A stretch of 64,000 bases of DNA from Arion vulgaris (Eukaryota; Mollusca; Gastropoda; Stylommatophora; Arionidae). Within the stretch, counting starts at the first letter, position 1, and each line of letters begins with the position of its first letter. The DNA is taken from NCBI GenBank assembly GCA_020796225.1, contig CM036753.1, forward strand, positions 86,709,203 to 86,773,202, given 5' to 3'. The translations under genes and the position numbers were made by a program. Positions 53,730-64,000 of the stretch are shown piece after piece. The notes below the pieces were generated by a model. The model was not told the origin of the DNA. It saw nothing but the letters and a program-made list of their open reading frames with translations, and made no database searches.

Positions 53730-55130
53730 CGTTAGTTTGTTCCTTTCGTGCCAAAGGCGGCACATAGGGCAGAGGTTTTAGATCTCCATGTGATGCGGTT
53801 CTTTGCTAGCAGTTGGAGATCTTGTATGGTTTTACATCCCAATAGTTTACTTTCTTGTTGGATGGTTCTTCGAAGAGTGGTCTTTGGTCTTCCACGTTTT
53901 ATTTTCCCAACTGGTGACCACAAAAGGACTTGTCGATTTAGTCTCTTTTCGTCTGATCTAAGAAATGACCTAAATATTTCACCTTCGTTTCCTTATAATA
54001 TTTGATACGGGTTGTTGGCGTGTTCTATCTCTCACTGTGTTGTTAGAAACGAAATCACTCCATTTTACTTTTAATAATTTTCGGAGACATTTATTCTCAA
54101 AGCTGTCCAGTTTCTTATCAATTTTCTTTGTTGATTTCCAACTTTCCCAACCGTAGGTCAGTACAGGAATCACACTTGACCTAAATAATTTAACTTTTGT
54201 GCATATACTAAGGTCTTGAGATTGCCAGATATTCGTTAATTTAGTGAAGGTACTAGCTGCTATGGCAATACGAGAGTTTATTTCTTTCATCGTGTCTCCG
54301 TTGTTTGACACTTTACTACCCAAATATGTAAAATGTTCAACTTTCTCCATTTTTTGGCCATTTATTACGATGTTGTCGGTCAAGTTTGTGAGGTCCATAA
54401 TTTTGGTTGGTCTTGGCAGAATTAATCTGGAGACCAACCTGTTCTGCAAGTGTGCAAAGATTGCTCGTTAGTTTGTGGGTTGCTTGTGTAGTTGAATTCA
54501 ATATGCCCACGTCATCGGCAAAGTCAAGATCAAATAGTCTGCTGTTATTAAGCCATTTGATGCCTAGTTGAACATCTTGGGTGCATTTGCGCATGATCCA
54601 GTCTATAGCTATCCCAAAAGCATAGGTGACATAACGCAGCCCTGCTTCACACCCGAATTGACTGTGAACCAGTCTGAGTTTCCTGCATCTGTTCTTACAC
54701 AGCAGGCTGCTTCAGAATAGAAGGCTTTTATAATGTTGATGTATTTTTCCTGGAAGTCGTAGGTCTTAAGAATCTCCCAGAGAGTAGAACGATGAAGACT
54801 ATCAAACGCTTTTCTCTTAGCCTTGCGTCGACGGCTTTTTCAGCCTCTCCATCAAAATACTGCAGAATAGCATGCCAGGTGTTGATAGCAGAGTTATTCT
54901 GCGCCAGTTGTTGCAATTTGACAAATCGCCTTTTTTGGGGGAGCTTGAATATCACTCTGTCTTTCCAATCTTTTGGAGGGGTCTCATTCTGCCAAACATC
55001 GTTCATTAAGGTACGTAGGAATCCCATTGATTTCTCGTCAGTTGCTTTTAGCATCTCTCCTGAAATATCGTCGCTACCGCTGGCTTTGTTGTTTTTCAGT
55101 TTCTTGATGATATGCTTTACGAAGTTTTAT
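53730..55130 (-). pseudogene. LINE group B reverse transcriptase, 5'-truncated
   Basis: Minus-strand order: DISGEMLKATDEKSMGFLRT (about 55070-55000), PPKDWKDRVIFKLPQK, FDLDFADDVGILNSTT with an intact FADD (about 54535-54490), LQINSAKT, EHFTYLGSKVSNNGDTMKEI, IPVLTYGWESWKS, LLKVKWSDFVSNNTVRDRT, and the final GKIKRGRPKTTLRRTI with SKTSALCAAFGTKG (53740). Frameshifts occur near 54700, 54400 and 53960. It is the longest member of group B in the window; related 3' pieces are at 30139 and 35789. Confidence 0.88.
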
Positions 55131-56473
55131 AGAATCCATTTTAAACTAGATAAATGGGAAAAGTTGAACAAATTGGCAATAAAGAGGTAATGAAAATTTG
55201 TCGAAAAAAATTAAGATGAGCACAAGGAGTTTTCTTACAAGAACCCCAGAGGAAGCAACGGAAGTAACGAATATGATCAACAAATAAACAGATACAGGTA
55301 TTAAGAGCTTCCGAAAAAACAAATAGACAAACACGGGACTGGAACCACTCTAAAATAGCAGACGACGCCCACAACAATTTATAAAGGTAGAGTGGCCTCC
55401 CGTGATGATAACCCAAATACTATGCGAGTAGTTCGATACCAGTTCGATACAAGGATAAATTCCCCGCGATACTAATATAAGTACAAAAAGGAGTTTTTTT
55501 CTTTCAAGTAATAGGGCCTGGAACGAGGTATTTATAACGATTAAAAGAAGTACTGGATAGAGACAGAGTTAATTTCAGATGCGCTGCAAAGAGAGCAACG
55601 TCCTATAAATGATACGCACCTTAGCCTTGTTGATGAAAAGAAGTACATATTTATATAAATATTTATAAGAAAGAGAATATAAGGGGCAACGTATCTACCA
55701 ACTCTTTTTTACTCTGGACAGATCCATATTTGATTAGTCTCTCTCCATCAGCCAATGACGAGGAGTGAAGAATATATTTGAATATAGACTTAGATTTTAA
55801 AGAGCATGAATTTCCCACAAGCAACGTATAACATGAAGCATGAATTATTGATAAAACAGTTGAAAAATCGATTCATGTTTTTGAATGCAAGAAGAGCAAG
55901 TAGAATAATATAGACAAAAAATAAAAAGAACAAATATATCCATTTTGCAACAGCCTACAATTGTATAGAAATAGTTAATAAATAAAATAAAATTGATAAT
56001 CATGAAATATTTTGGCCTTATAAAATGACATACTTCCATGGAAAATGTAAATCTAGAAGGCATGATACCAGGCAAAAGAAGGAGATGAAGCTCAATGAGA
56101 CGAAGTATGCAGGATGTCCTAGACTAGTTGAGGATGACTGCGGCAGACGCCGGAATCTCACAAAGGACACGGGAACATTTAAAGCTGCTGTCTTGGGAGT
56201 CGAGTTCCGACAGGGACAAGATATATTATAATGATGATACATGGATATTATGCATACGGCGCGTAGATATGTAATGTAGTACAGCACGTAGACATACATG
56301 ATGATGATTACTAAAGAATGCTGGTGCTACTCGATCATATATATCGTTGGTAATATGTATATGTTGATGGTTCATGTATTGTATACCTCTGGTTATACTT
56401 ATATGTTGAAGGTTCACGCAGAGTGTTGGTTATACGTATATGTTGATGATTCATGTAGATCGATGGTTATACT
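55131..56473. other. Unassigned DNA
   Basis: No gene or known repeat recognised. TATATGTTGATGGTTCATGT-like phrases recur loosely at about 56350-56460 (three or four imperfect copies), which is a minor local repeat. Confidence 0.4.
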
Positions 56474-56562
56474 CAGGGGCGGATCGTCATTAAGGGCCAG
56501 TGGAGCCTGGACTCACCAATAATCGAAAGGGAAATAACATCCCCGAATAGACAAATAATAGT
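56474..56562 (+). mobile_element. Unpaired hAT-like terminus
   Basis: CAGGGGCGGATCGTCATTA at 56474 resembles the right terminus of the short hAT element at 36048 (CAGTGGCGGCTCGTCATTA), with two substitutions. No matching opposite end was found, so only a partial element is called. Confidence 0.45.
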
Positions 56563-56840
56563 ATTGATTATTGGTTACTAAACTGACGTCATTGCACTCC
56601 GGGCAGACCCATAGGTGCTCAGTCTCCCCAACAGATATCGAAGAGTATGCATACTGATGGTTCCTGTGGCTCGCTGATTAAACACACCTCTCACTCTGCC
56701 CCTCAAGCATCCAGTTCTACTTGTACAACGGGCAACTCCAAACTGCTCAAATAGCTGGATCGATTCAACATCTGTTTTAGTGTCCTTATCCAACAGACAG
56801 TCGCGAAGAGACTGAAGACACCCTCTTTATCCATCTATGT
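56563..56840 (-). pseudogene. LINE group A 3' end (minus strand)
   Basis: Minus-strand coding end matches 35290-35557: DTKTDVESIQLFEQFGVARC, TGCLRGRVRGVFNQRATGTI, SMHTLRYLLG, then the GAGCACCTATGGGTCTGCCC end. It finishes GTTTAGTAACCAATA as in the + strand copy. Short 5'-truncated insertion. Confidence 0.85.
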
Positions 56841-57596
56841 TATTACTACCCTAGATCTTCAAATGCCGGTATATCATTTTACTTGTTTGGCTAATTATCA
56901 CAATTTTTGTAAGCTCAACACTTTCATTGTATTCTTAGAATTCTTAATTACTGCGAACTAATGCTTGATTAACATTCAGTGCGAAGTTTAACAAAAGTGA
57001 CATATATGGGCCTACGACACAGTGAACAAGATGGCAGAAGTCAACATCAGGATCAGAAACCCGAACAGACCAAAACTATATCTTCTTCTAAGTGGTGACA
57101 TTAGAAACAGGCTGCATAACTGCCACCTGACTAGGGGAGGGAGATAAAATGCACAAATCTCGTAGCCTCGCTGTAAATTGCAACAAATCATAACAAATTC
57201 AATTTTAAGGGTGAATGAAGACTGACACAACGTCTCAGACCCTAGTCTTAATAATACTAACAATTTATTAACAGTAAGAAAACTGCAGTAACACTATACA
57301 CCAATGGCTAAATAATAAAACACAAAGTAAGGGTCTTTTAGTCGAAACCTCGACTTTGTATTGCACTTTATAAAACTACATCACCGCGTTCATGTTGAGT
57401 AGTCGAAATCGCGTTTAATATAACCAGGAATCGTATCGACAATAATTAGCCGTCAACTTCCCACAATTCTCTCCTCTATCGAGTAGGGGTGCAGACGATT
57501 ATTTGTATATGTTAGTAGTGAGCGTTTGTCGGGACCAATCGATGAAATGATGTGACAGTTAGCCAGTGGAAAAGTTTTTCATGATCTTTTTTCAAA
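56841..57596. other. Region upstream of the ferlin-like gene
   Basis: Presumably contains the promoter and 5' UTR of the ferlin-like gene. No TATA box or other element could be assigned with confidence. A small frame on the minus strand at 57012-57263 has no domain. Confidence 0.35.
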
Positions 57597-57690
57597 ATGT
57601 CTCTAGAAGTGTCCGTTATTGGAGCAACCAATGTTCCCAACCCAGAGACATTTGGCAAAAGCGACCCTTATGCCGTGCTTGAATTCCAAG
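57597..57690 (+). CDS. Ferlin-like protein, first coding exon (start of C2A)
   Basis: ATG 57597 is preceded by AAA and opens a 94-bp exon ending at CAAG|GTGAGT (57690/57691), a consensus donor. It encodes MSLEVSVIGATNVPNPE then FGKSDPYAVLEFQ, the first strands of a C2 domain with the FGKSDPY calcium-loop motif. An N-terminal C2 that starts right at the initiator Met with NVPxPE and GKSDPY is typical of dysferlin/myoferlin-type ferlins, large membrane proteins with several C2 domains acting in vesicle fusion and membrane repair. Only this and the next exon are in the window, so family assignment rests on about 50 residues. Another C2 protein is possible. Confidence 0.72.
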
Positions 57691-58659
57691 GTGAGTGGTT
57701 TTTCCCCTTCGTTTCTTTGGAAAAAAAAAAGAGTAAGGGAATGTGTATACTTTACCTTTATTTAGACTTACGTGCCGCTTATCACTTTAGTTATAGTAGC
57801 GACCAGAATATAATAATGTTGTTGTAGGCGCGTGTTAATATATATTTTTACTGATTAATGTCCCAGTGTCAACAAATATAAATGTCGATATTGTGTTATT
57901 TCAGAAGCAGAGATATATTCAATAATAATAATTCACCAGGAAAGGTAAAAATAACAGAAACAAGCGGTTCTCACCCAGGGAGTTCTTTAAAGTAGTCGCC
58001 ACAGAATACATCTTCCATTGTTCCCGCAACAGTTATTTTCCTTCTCGGATTTATAGAATCAAGTGTACTACCCTGTTAGTTGATTAGACTGGAACACTTC
58101 TGCTCTACATTTGTTAAACCACCCTTTTTGCTCATTTGTTATGTGCACTTTAGAACGCTAGTTCGTTGTGTCAGTTAGGCGTCTACCGACCCGTAAGCCA
58201 GCACATTAGGTTTCTGCATTCTTTTTATTCGGGTTCGCCTCCTTAAATCGCGAGTTTAGGACCACAAGAAAGGGGATAACCGACCTAGGTAGGGCAGGTG
58301 AGCCAGAGTCCCGTTATCCTTGTACCTCGCGGTCATAGTTTCCCGGTCAACACCACTGGGAGATGAGGTTGGCTTGTGTGTTCTTCGGTCACAATCAGGC
58401 TACTAATTTCCACTTTTCGCCCTACCTAAGAGAGACTAGCCGATCCCAACTGTACTGAATGCAGAATCAAATGCAGAACACATATTTTGGGCCAGACTGG
58501 AACACATATATTATCATAATAACGCCTACGTTTAGATTAAGAAGCCAGCTCTCAACCCCTTTATCAGGTCAAAGTACTTTTGCGAAATGAAACAATACTA
58601 GCATTTTAGATGTATCCACGTCACATTATTTTGCTTGCAAAAAGTGAGAAAAATAACAA

Positions 58660-58992
58660 TAACTTCTTCTTCTTCTTTGCGATCGCTATTTTGATGATTA
58701 TACAGTTAGACACTTTCTTATGATGAAGTCGACTGTTGTCTGGAGCTCATCTCTGGTGCCATGTAGTTTTAAAATGTAGTGTTGTGTTGTAGGGCCAGCA
58801 TTCCTTTCTTGGGAGGACATACAGGGGACAGTCTTGCAGAACATGTTCTGTGGTTTGTTCAGCGGTGCCACAGGGGCACAGAGGGGATGGGGACAATCGT
58901 AGCCTGTGTAGGTGTTTGTTCAGTCTGTTATGACCTATCCTGTGTCGGAAGATGATAGTCTGTCCTTGTCTGTCAAGTGTGTGGTAACTCAT
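58660..58992 (-). pseudogene. LINE group D 3' end (minus strand), intronic
   Basis: Minus-strand sequence TIIFRHRIGHNRLNKHLHRL, PSPLCPCGTAEQTTEHVLQD with CPL ends the RT protein (zinc-knuckle C-x-C...H...C). The 3' tail GATCGCAAAGAAGAAGAAGA is read near 58685-58663, the same kind of tail as the SINE family 1 elements. 5'-truncated. Confidence 0.82.
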
Positions 58993-59429
58993 CAGGTAAC
59001 TAATAACAATAACTAATGAAACAGCAGAGCAGTTTTTTTTTTTTGCCTGCTGGGAACTCGGGAATAGTCATGGTGCCTCATATAGCACCTCCAACTGATT
59101 TTTGCATGAAGACTTGCTTTTCTTATCACCAGTACTCCAAGCCATCCATACAAGCCTCATTTCAACTTCAGAGGTAGCACATCAGTGAATATATGCATTT
59201 TCTTCTTTTCTTCCTTTCTATTTCAAATGAAACATAGGACTGAAACTTATCATGAACATATATACTAGTTTTTCTATAAATTGTTGCTAAGACTAAGTAA
59301 TTTTTTAATTGCAGTTTCTGTAACAAGTCATTCTGATTGTTTGTCCTACCCAACCCCAGATAACCAGGGGGGAAGGGTGGGATTAGTTAAATGAGAAATA
59401 TAAATACAGAGAGATTACTGATAAGATCT

Positions 59430-59545
59430 TATGAACATGAAATCCTACTTAATATTACCACATCTACCGAGTTATACTGTAGCATGGCATCAAATCTGAT
59501 TGTCATAGGAGTGGTTGTCAGAATTAACTCATGCCCAGATTATAC
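59430..59545 (+). repeat. Unclassified dispersed repeat X, copy 3 (partial)
   Basis: Contains ACATCTACCGAGTTATACTG, TGTAGCATGGCATCAAATCT, GATTGTCATAGGAGTGG and TAACTCATGCC, matching the right third of copies at 8085 and 26085. Less diverged from copy 2 than from copy 1. Confidence 0.5.
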
Positions 59546-60916
59546 ATTAATATTCAGGAAAAAACCACGATATGATAAGTATAGAACAATACAAATATGT
59601 TTAAAAGTTAGAATAGTTAAAGAGGCACATGAGCAAGGAAAACGATTTTTATACGTTGAAAATACAAAAACAGATTATGATTGATGTTAAAGAGAAGCCT
59701 ATTAGAGAATAGGAATTGCTAAAAATACACTCACCATCTTGATGCAAGATATTAACTACTTGTGGACCAAATTTGCCCTGGTACACTAAGAGTTAACAAG
59801 GTTGTTAAAGAAATAAAAGTTATCTAGCAAGATAAGAAAGAAGAAAATTGATTAATGTTAATAGAAATTAAGCTTATTGCACAACTTGAGTCTGTACACT
59901 CTTATTTGAAGCAGACCTGTAAGAAATATGAAGTGGAAGAATCAATAGACACATTTGAGTAAATTATACTACTGTGTGTGTAGAAAATAATGTTTGTTCA
60001 AGATAGATTTGCTCCATTAGCTGAACCTGGTAATTGTGATAGAATCTCACAGTAATCATCCATCACATTGGAAGATTTAAAATTACAAACGCATTTAACA
60101 TATTTGGGTGTTCATTATTTGCACTACAACATGGCACTTCTATTGAAGCTGTGTAATTAATGGACAATTAAAATAAAACAAAATATTTTGAACAAAGTGA
60201 GGTGTATATTGAACTAGTTTTTTAATTAGTGTATACTGTATAGTTTTCATGCATTTTTAATCATCATCAGCCTTGCTAATGACACAAAGGACAGAGACAA
60301 AAATGACAGAACTTAATCTTGTGCCTTTCCACTATGGTTTCGGAATTGTCATGAATAGTTTGTATTTTCCTGACTGTTTGTGTAGCTATTCGTTTTTGCT
60401 GTGTGGGGCTACTGGCCCACACTCAACCTTTTAGTTACTTTTTCCTCATGCAAAGGAGACATTGGTTCTATTCTTTACTACCCTGAAACAATACATTGGA
60501 TTGCTAAAGTAACTATTCAACATTTTTGGAGTTTGGTGTGTTCATTTGAAGTAACCTTTAAAATCAGGTATTTTCAATCTGTTTCAAGTTTCTTGAGCAT
60601 TTAGTTGAAAATAGTTTAATTTAACAACTTAATTTGCAATTACAGAACAATTATTTATACTTGAATAATAATAAATTAAGGCACATTTTTGTTCCACATT
60701 TCTTAAAATTTAAAACACATTATGATGCTGTATCACACTGGTTTGAACTACATGATAACATTAAATGGACATTTGTGATGTAATATAGATGTGTTTGTTA
60801 TAGTTATTATTTAATAATATTTTAGGCATTCTATGTTTCCTTTTGTCTTCAATTTTGTTTATCTAGTCTTCTATAAAAATGACTTCATGCTATACATCTT
60901 TTTGTCTTTGGTCTAG

Positions 60917-60971
60917 GCTTCCTAAAAAGACTGAAGTTAAGAAAGGTGATTTAAATCCAAAATGGAATGAG
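60917..60971 (+). CDS. Ferlin-like protein, second coding exon
   Basis: The exon lies between GTCTAG (60911-60916) and GTGAGA (60972). In the C2-compatible frame it reads LPKKTEVKKGDLNPKWNE, aligning with the second half of a C2A domain (K-K-T-K-x-x-x-x-x-L-N-P-V-W-N-E) right after FQG of exon 1. As annotated by canonical splice sites the exon joins in the wrong phase by one base: exon 1 ends in phase 1, but this exon supplies only one base before CTT. Either a base is missing from the assembly, the splice site is non-canonical, or an extra micro-exon exists. Confidence 0.65.
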
Positions 60972-63900
60972 GTGAGACATTTGTTATGTTATGTTATGTG
61001 TCTCATCAGGGTAGTGGGATGATAAATTTAAGTTCTTTTTTTAAAATTTGGAACAAAGTGGTCTAGCTGAGACCAGAAAGTACTTGATAGTATCAGACAC
61101 ACCCATTGATGATCATTGTTTTCACATCTAAGTTGTATATTTTCATTAACATTACAGTTACTAATTATTTGTTCTTAGCATTCATGTTATCTAAAATAGA
61201 CAGAGATGAACAGTTATAATATCTGGTATAGATATATTTAGTTATATATATAGTTATATATATCTTATATATAACTTTGATAAGAATAACTATAATAATT
61301 ATATGGAGGTGGATTTATACCAGAGCACAGGTGCTAGTCATTCAGTAAGTTGGAGGTATGTATGGTGAAAACTGAGATCGCATTACCAGTTATAATGAGT
61401 AAATATGATTGAAGCTCAGGCAAAGGACGTCTGTACTTGACATAAGTTACATGGGAGAGTAAGAAGATTTGTAGAGTTAGCCTAAAGTCAGAACATATTT
61501 AAGTTGTAATTATGTGATTCTGTTCAGTGCATTAATAAATTAATATTGTTAAGTTATAATGTTGACACTTCAGTACATACAAATACATTAAAATTAATAT
61601 TATTAATTTATTATTTTAGCTCAAAGACATAATATATTACCATAAATTGTTGTTAATTTATAATTTCAGCACTTCTGAATGTAAATATATATTAACAAGT
61701 TACAAACAAATCCAATCTAGATCTAGCTCTCATATTTTTAAGAAGAGGGCATTAAGAAATTTAAATTGCTTTAACTTTATCAGATTTCTGTTGAGGTTAT
61801 TCTTTGCAGTAATGTAACATTTTAAAATAATGTCAATAAGACATTATCCTACAACATATTCTAGTAAAGAAAGTGTTGATGAAGAGCATTGAAAATACAT
61901 TTGTAAAATGGTTTCATTTGACACACTTGGTTGTATATAAGTAAATGACAAAAACACACAACAGATGTTTCAGTTGGTTATTTGTGTTTAGATGAAGTAA
62001 ATGATAACTCAATGTCTGCTGTTGTGACTTTCGAATTGGTTTTTGCAGCTTCAGAATGAATAACATACTTCTGATAATTGTACAAATATTGTTAATGATG
62101 TGAGTTTGAGTATTGAATTGAAAACATTTGCAGTTGGTAATACAGTTATTATAGCAAATTTTTAAAAAGAAGAGTTGCAAAAGATGTAATTTCCCTATCC
62201 GACCACCACCAGCTGTATTTGTTGTTATAATTGTTTTTAGATCATCCTTAGTTTAGCTCTCCTGATCAAGTGATTCTCGCACATTGGACAAGTCCATATA
62301 AGTCCTGCCCTCCAATGCAACAGTCATTTCAATGTTTCCACATTCACTATACACATTTCCACTTCTCTCTATACACCACAGACAGCTCCAACATGTTTGT
62401 CTACATCTAACTTCCATTTCAAACATTTCACAGTTGTTAGCATTTTGTGTGATTTTCATTGGCACAGGAACGGAGCAATTATGGGATGACCCTGTTGCAG
62501 TGAAGTTGGAACGTACTTATGAACTTATGAACCATTTCAATCATGTGGTTCAATGTCTCTGATGCTGTTTCCACATTTATGGAGAAGAGGGCATTTATCA
62601 TGTCCACCCAGTCTATACTTCTTCTACTTGCCATGAATGTGATTCCACTAAATTTCTACCATTTAATTTCCATGTATCCCAGGCAGACATGTAAAGCCAT
62701 GACAACTTCTTCAGGCAAAAGTGTTGATGCTCCTTACTAATCGTTAACATACCCCCCTCCCCACCACCACCAAAATAAACATTGTATATATTTGTATTTC
62801 ATTTACTATTATTGAAATCACAGTTTTTTTTATTTTGTTCCACTCAAAACATTTTTTTCATTAACATTTTCATGTTTTGAAGAATGGGAAATTGAAATTG
62901 TGTTTGTTTTATTTTAAATGGTTGTTACATTGTACTGTGTGTTTTCATCTCGACGTGACTACAAAGTAATTGTAAGTTTTGTTTTTATTCTTGGCTCATA
63001 TTTATTTATTTTGCTTCCTCATCTTGGTTTGAATGTTACAGTTAAACCTTGCAGAAAATATCTGACATGCACACTATTATTCATTTAAATACAACATTGT
63101 TCACACTTGCAGTGTGTTATGTGAAAAGTGCTTGCCAATGAGTCATTTGAAACACAGGTCCTTTATGCAAACTACCTGTAGCTAAACACATAAGTGTAAC
63201 ATTCGTTGGAATGCGAGGTTTTAACATGAGCGCTGAAATGGTGATTTAAGTCACGTATTTCCTTGAATGATAAAAAAATGAAAGTTGTTTGGTAATTTTG
63301 TCTATTTTAACCTGGGAAAAAACGTAAAGGTCTTAAACCTAGTATCATCTTCACGTGTCATGCTAGCTGGTATAGGCGATCACGAATCTCCACAAACTTC
63401 TCTCTATTGACTATCAGTTTGGATGTTGGTATTTTTGTGCCATGAAGTTAATATGTTCAGAATTTTGTTCTCTCTTTGTCTCATCTCCCATTAATTTTAC
63501 CGGTTGTCTCCATATGCCTGGACCTCATGATGTCCCTACACATTTTTTCTTCTGAAGTTGGTGGGGTATTTCCTGAAGTAAACATTCCATTTTCTACCCC
63601 TCTGTAAGATGAAAAGTTAAATTCTGTTATGGAGAAATAAAAACCAGTGACTTGTGCACGTGTGGCGACTGCTTCAGTCAATCGACCTTAATTCCTCTGC
63701 TCTCTCAGCGTACTCGCAGCAATGGGAACAGTGACAGTTTGACAGTTTCCTTTGTGCGTTGACTTCTTTCAGTACCTCAACCTGATTATTTATCAGCATT
63801 TTTGTGTAAAACATCAATGTGACATCCTTTACATCACCAATTAAATTGTATATGTAGTTTAAAAATATATGAGTACAGTTGGTTTGTCTCCTTGAATAAT

Positions 63901-64000
63901 ACATATATCTGGGTCAGATACAAATGTATTATATTTCCAACCATCTTTCAGTATCAGGTAAAAAAAAAAATGTGAATACAGGTAAAGTGAATTTTCTATT
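60972..64000 (+). other. Intron 2 of the ferlin-like gene, to the window edge
   Basis: No further C2 exon was recognised. Contents are AT-rich, with a TATATA cluster near 61240-61270 and frames without domains (for example 62253-62740 on both strands). The gene presumably continues beyond 64000. Confidence 0.45.

Larger units (their letters stand above)
57691..60916 (+). other. Intron 1 of the ferlin-like gene
   Basis: Begins GTGAGT and ends in a pyrimidine-rich GTCTTTGGTCTAG. It contains a LINE group D 3' end (58660-58990, minus) and a copy of repeat X (59430). The rest is unassigned. Confidence 0.65.

Noticed and set aside
62240..62760. Possible further ferlin exon or new gene on either strand
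   Set aside because: Open frames lack C2 motifs, and no acceptor/donor pair with a plausible peptide was found.

Overview
This window is nuclear DNA of an animal, most likely a spiralian and probably a mollusc. That placement rests on the repeat content and one intact metazoan gene, not on a diagnostic marker. Two protein-coding host genes can be supported. One is a near-complete terminal coding exon of a glycogen-targeting regulatory subunit of protein phosphatase 1 (PPP1R3 type, about 19.5-20.5 kb, + strand). The other is the first two coding exons of a ferlin-like C2-domain protein (57.6 kb and 60.9 kb, + strand), which appears to run off the right edge. Everything else that can be identified is transposable-element sequence, satellite or simple repeat, or unassigned AT-rich DNA.

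Layout. 0.8-5.0 kb is a satellite of 92 tandem copies of a 46-bp unit, with a 23-unit higher-order period over roughly its first half. 5-16 kb is AT-rich DNA with dispersed SINEs, a palindromic Penelope-like remnant (9.7-10.9 kb) and small LINE pieces. 16-30 kb holds the PPP1R3 exon, its 3' UTR, several tRNA-headed SINEs and a decayed Tc1-like element. 30-33 kb has three unrelated tandem arrays close together. 33-56.8 kb is dense with transposons: an RNase-H-bearing LINE (33.3-35.6 kb), a short hAT-type element carrying a piece of another LINE (35.7-36.0 kb), a 5-kb hAT element (37.7-42.7 kb) inserted in a LINE and itself carrying two Penelope-like insertions and a LINE piece, a second hAT with a perfect 8-bp target duplication (44.0-47.7 kb) inside a LINE 3' end, a palindromic mariner (49.7-51.1 kb) and two LINE RT blocks (52.4-55.1 kb). 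57-64 kb is the 5' part of the ferlin-like gene with large introns.

Relations. The five copies of the commonest SINE all lie in + orientation with target duplications, and end in the same GAACGCAAAGAAGAA tail as a LINE family here (48.4-49.3 kb, and 58.7-59.0 kb on the minus strand), suggesting that LINE supplies its retrotransposition machinery. Four LINE groups are used as labels: A (I-like, with RNase H), B (RGRPKTTLRR C-terminus), C (LRWLGHV C-terminus) and D (HLHRLxLxPxxxCPCG C-terminus). These are my own groupings from visible motifs, not database families.

I found no defence system, CRISPR array, operon or other obviously new functional system. The most unusual signals are the 23-mer higher-order satellite, the repeated occurrence of inverted (palindromic) transposon architectures in two unrelated classes, the nested insertion series with readable target duplications, and reading-frame breaks in both host genes that look like short homopolymer indels (assembly error or real mutation).
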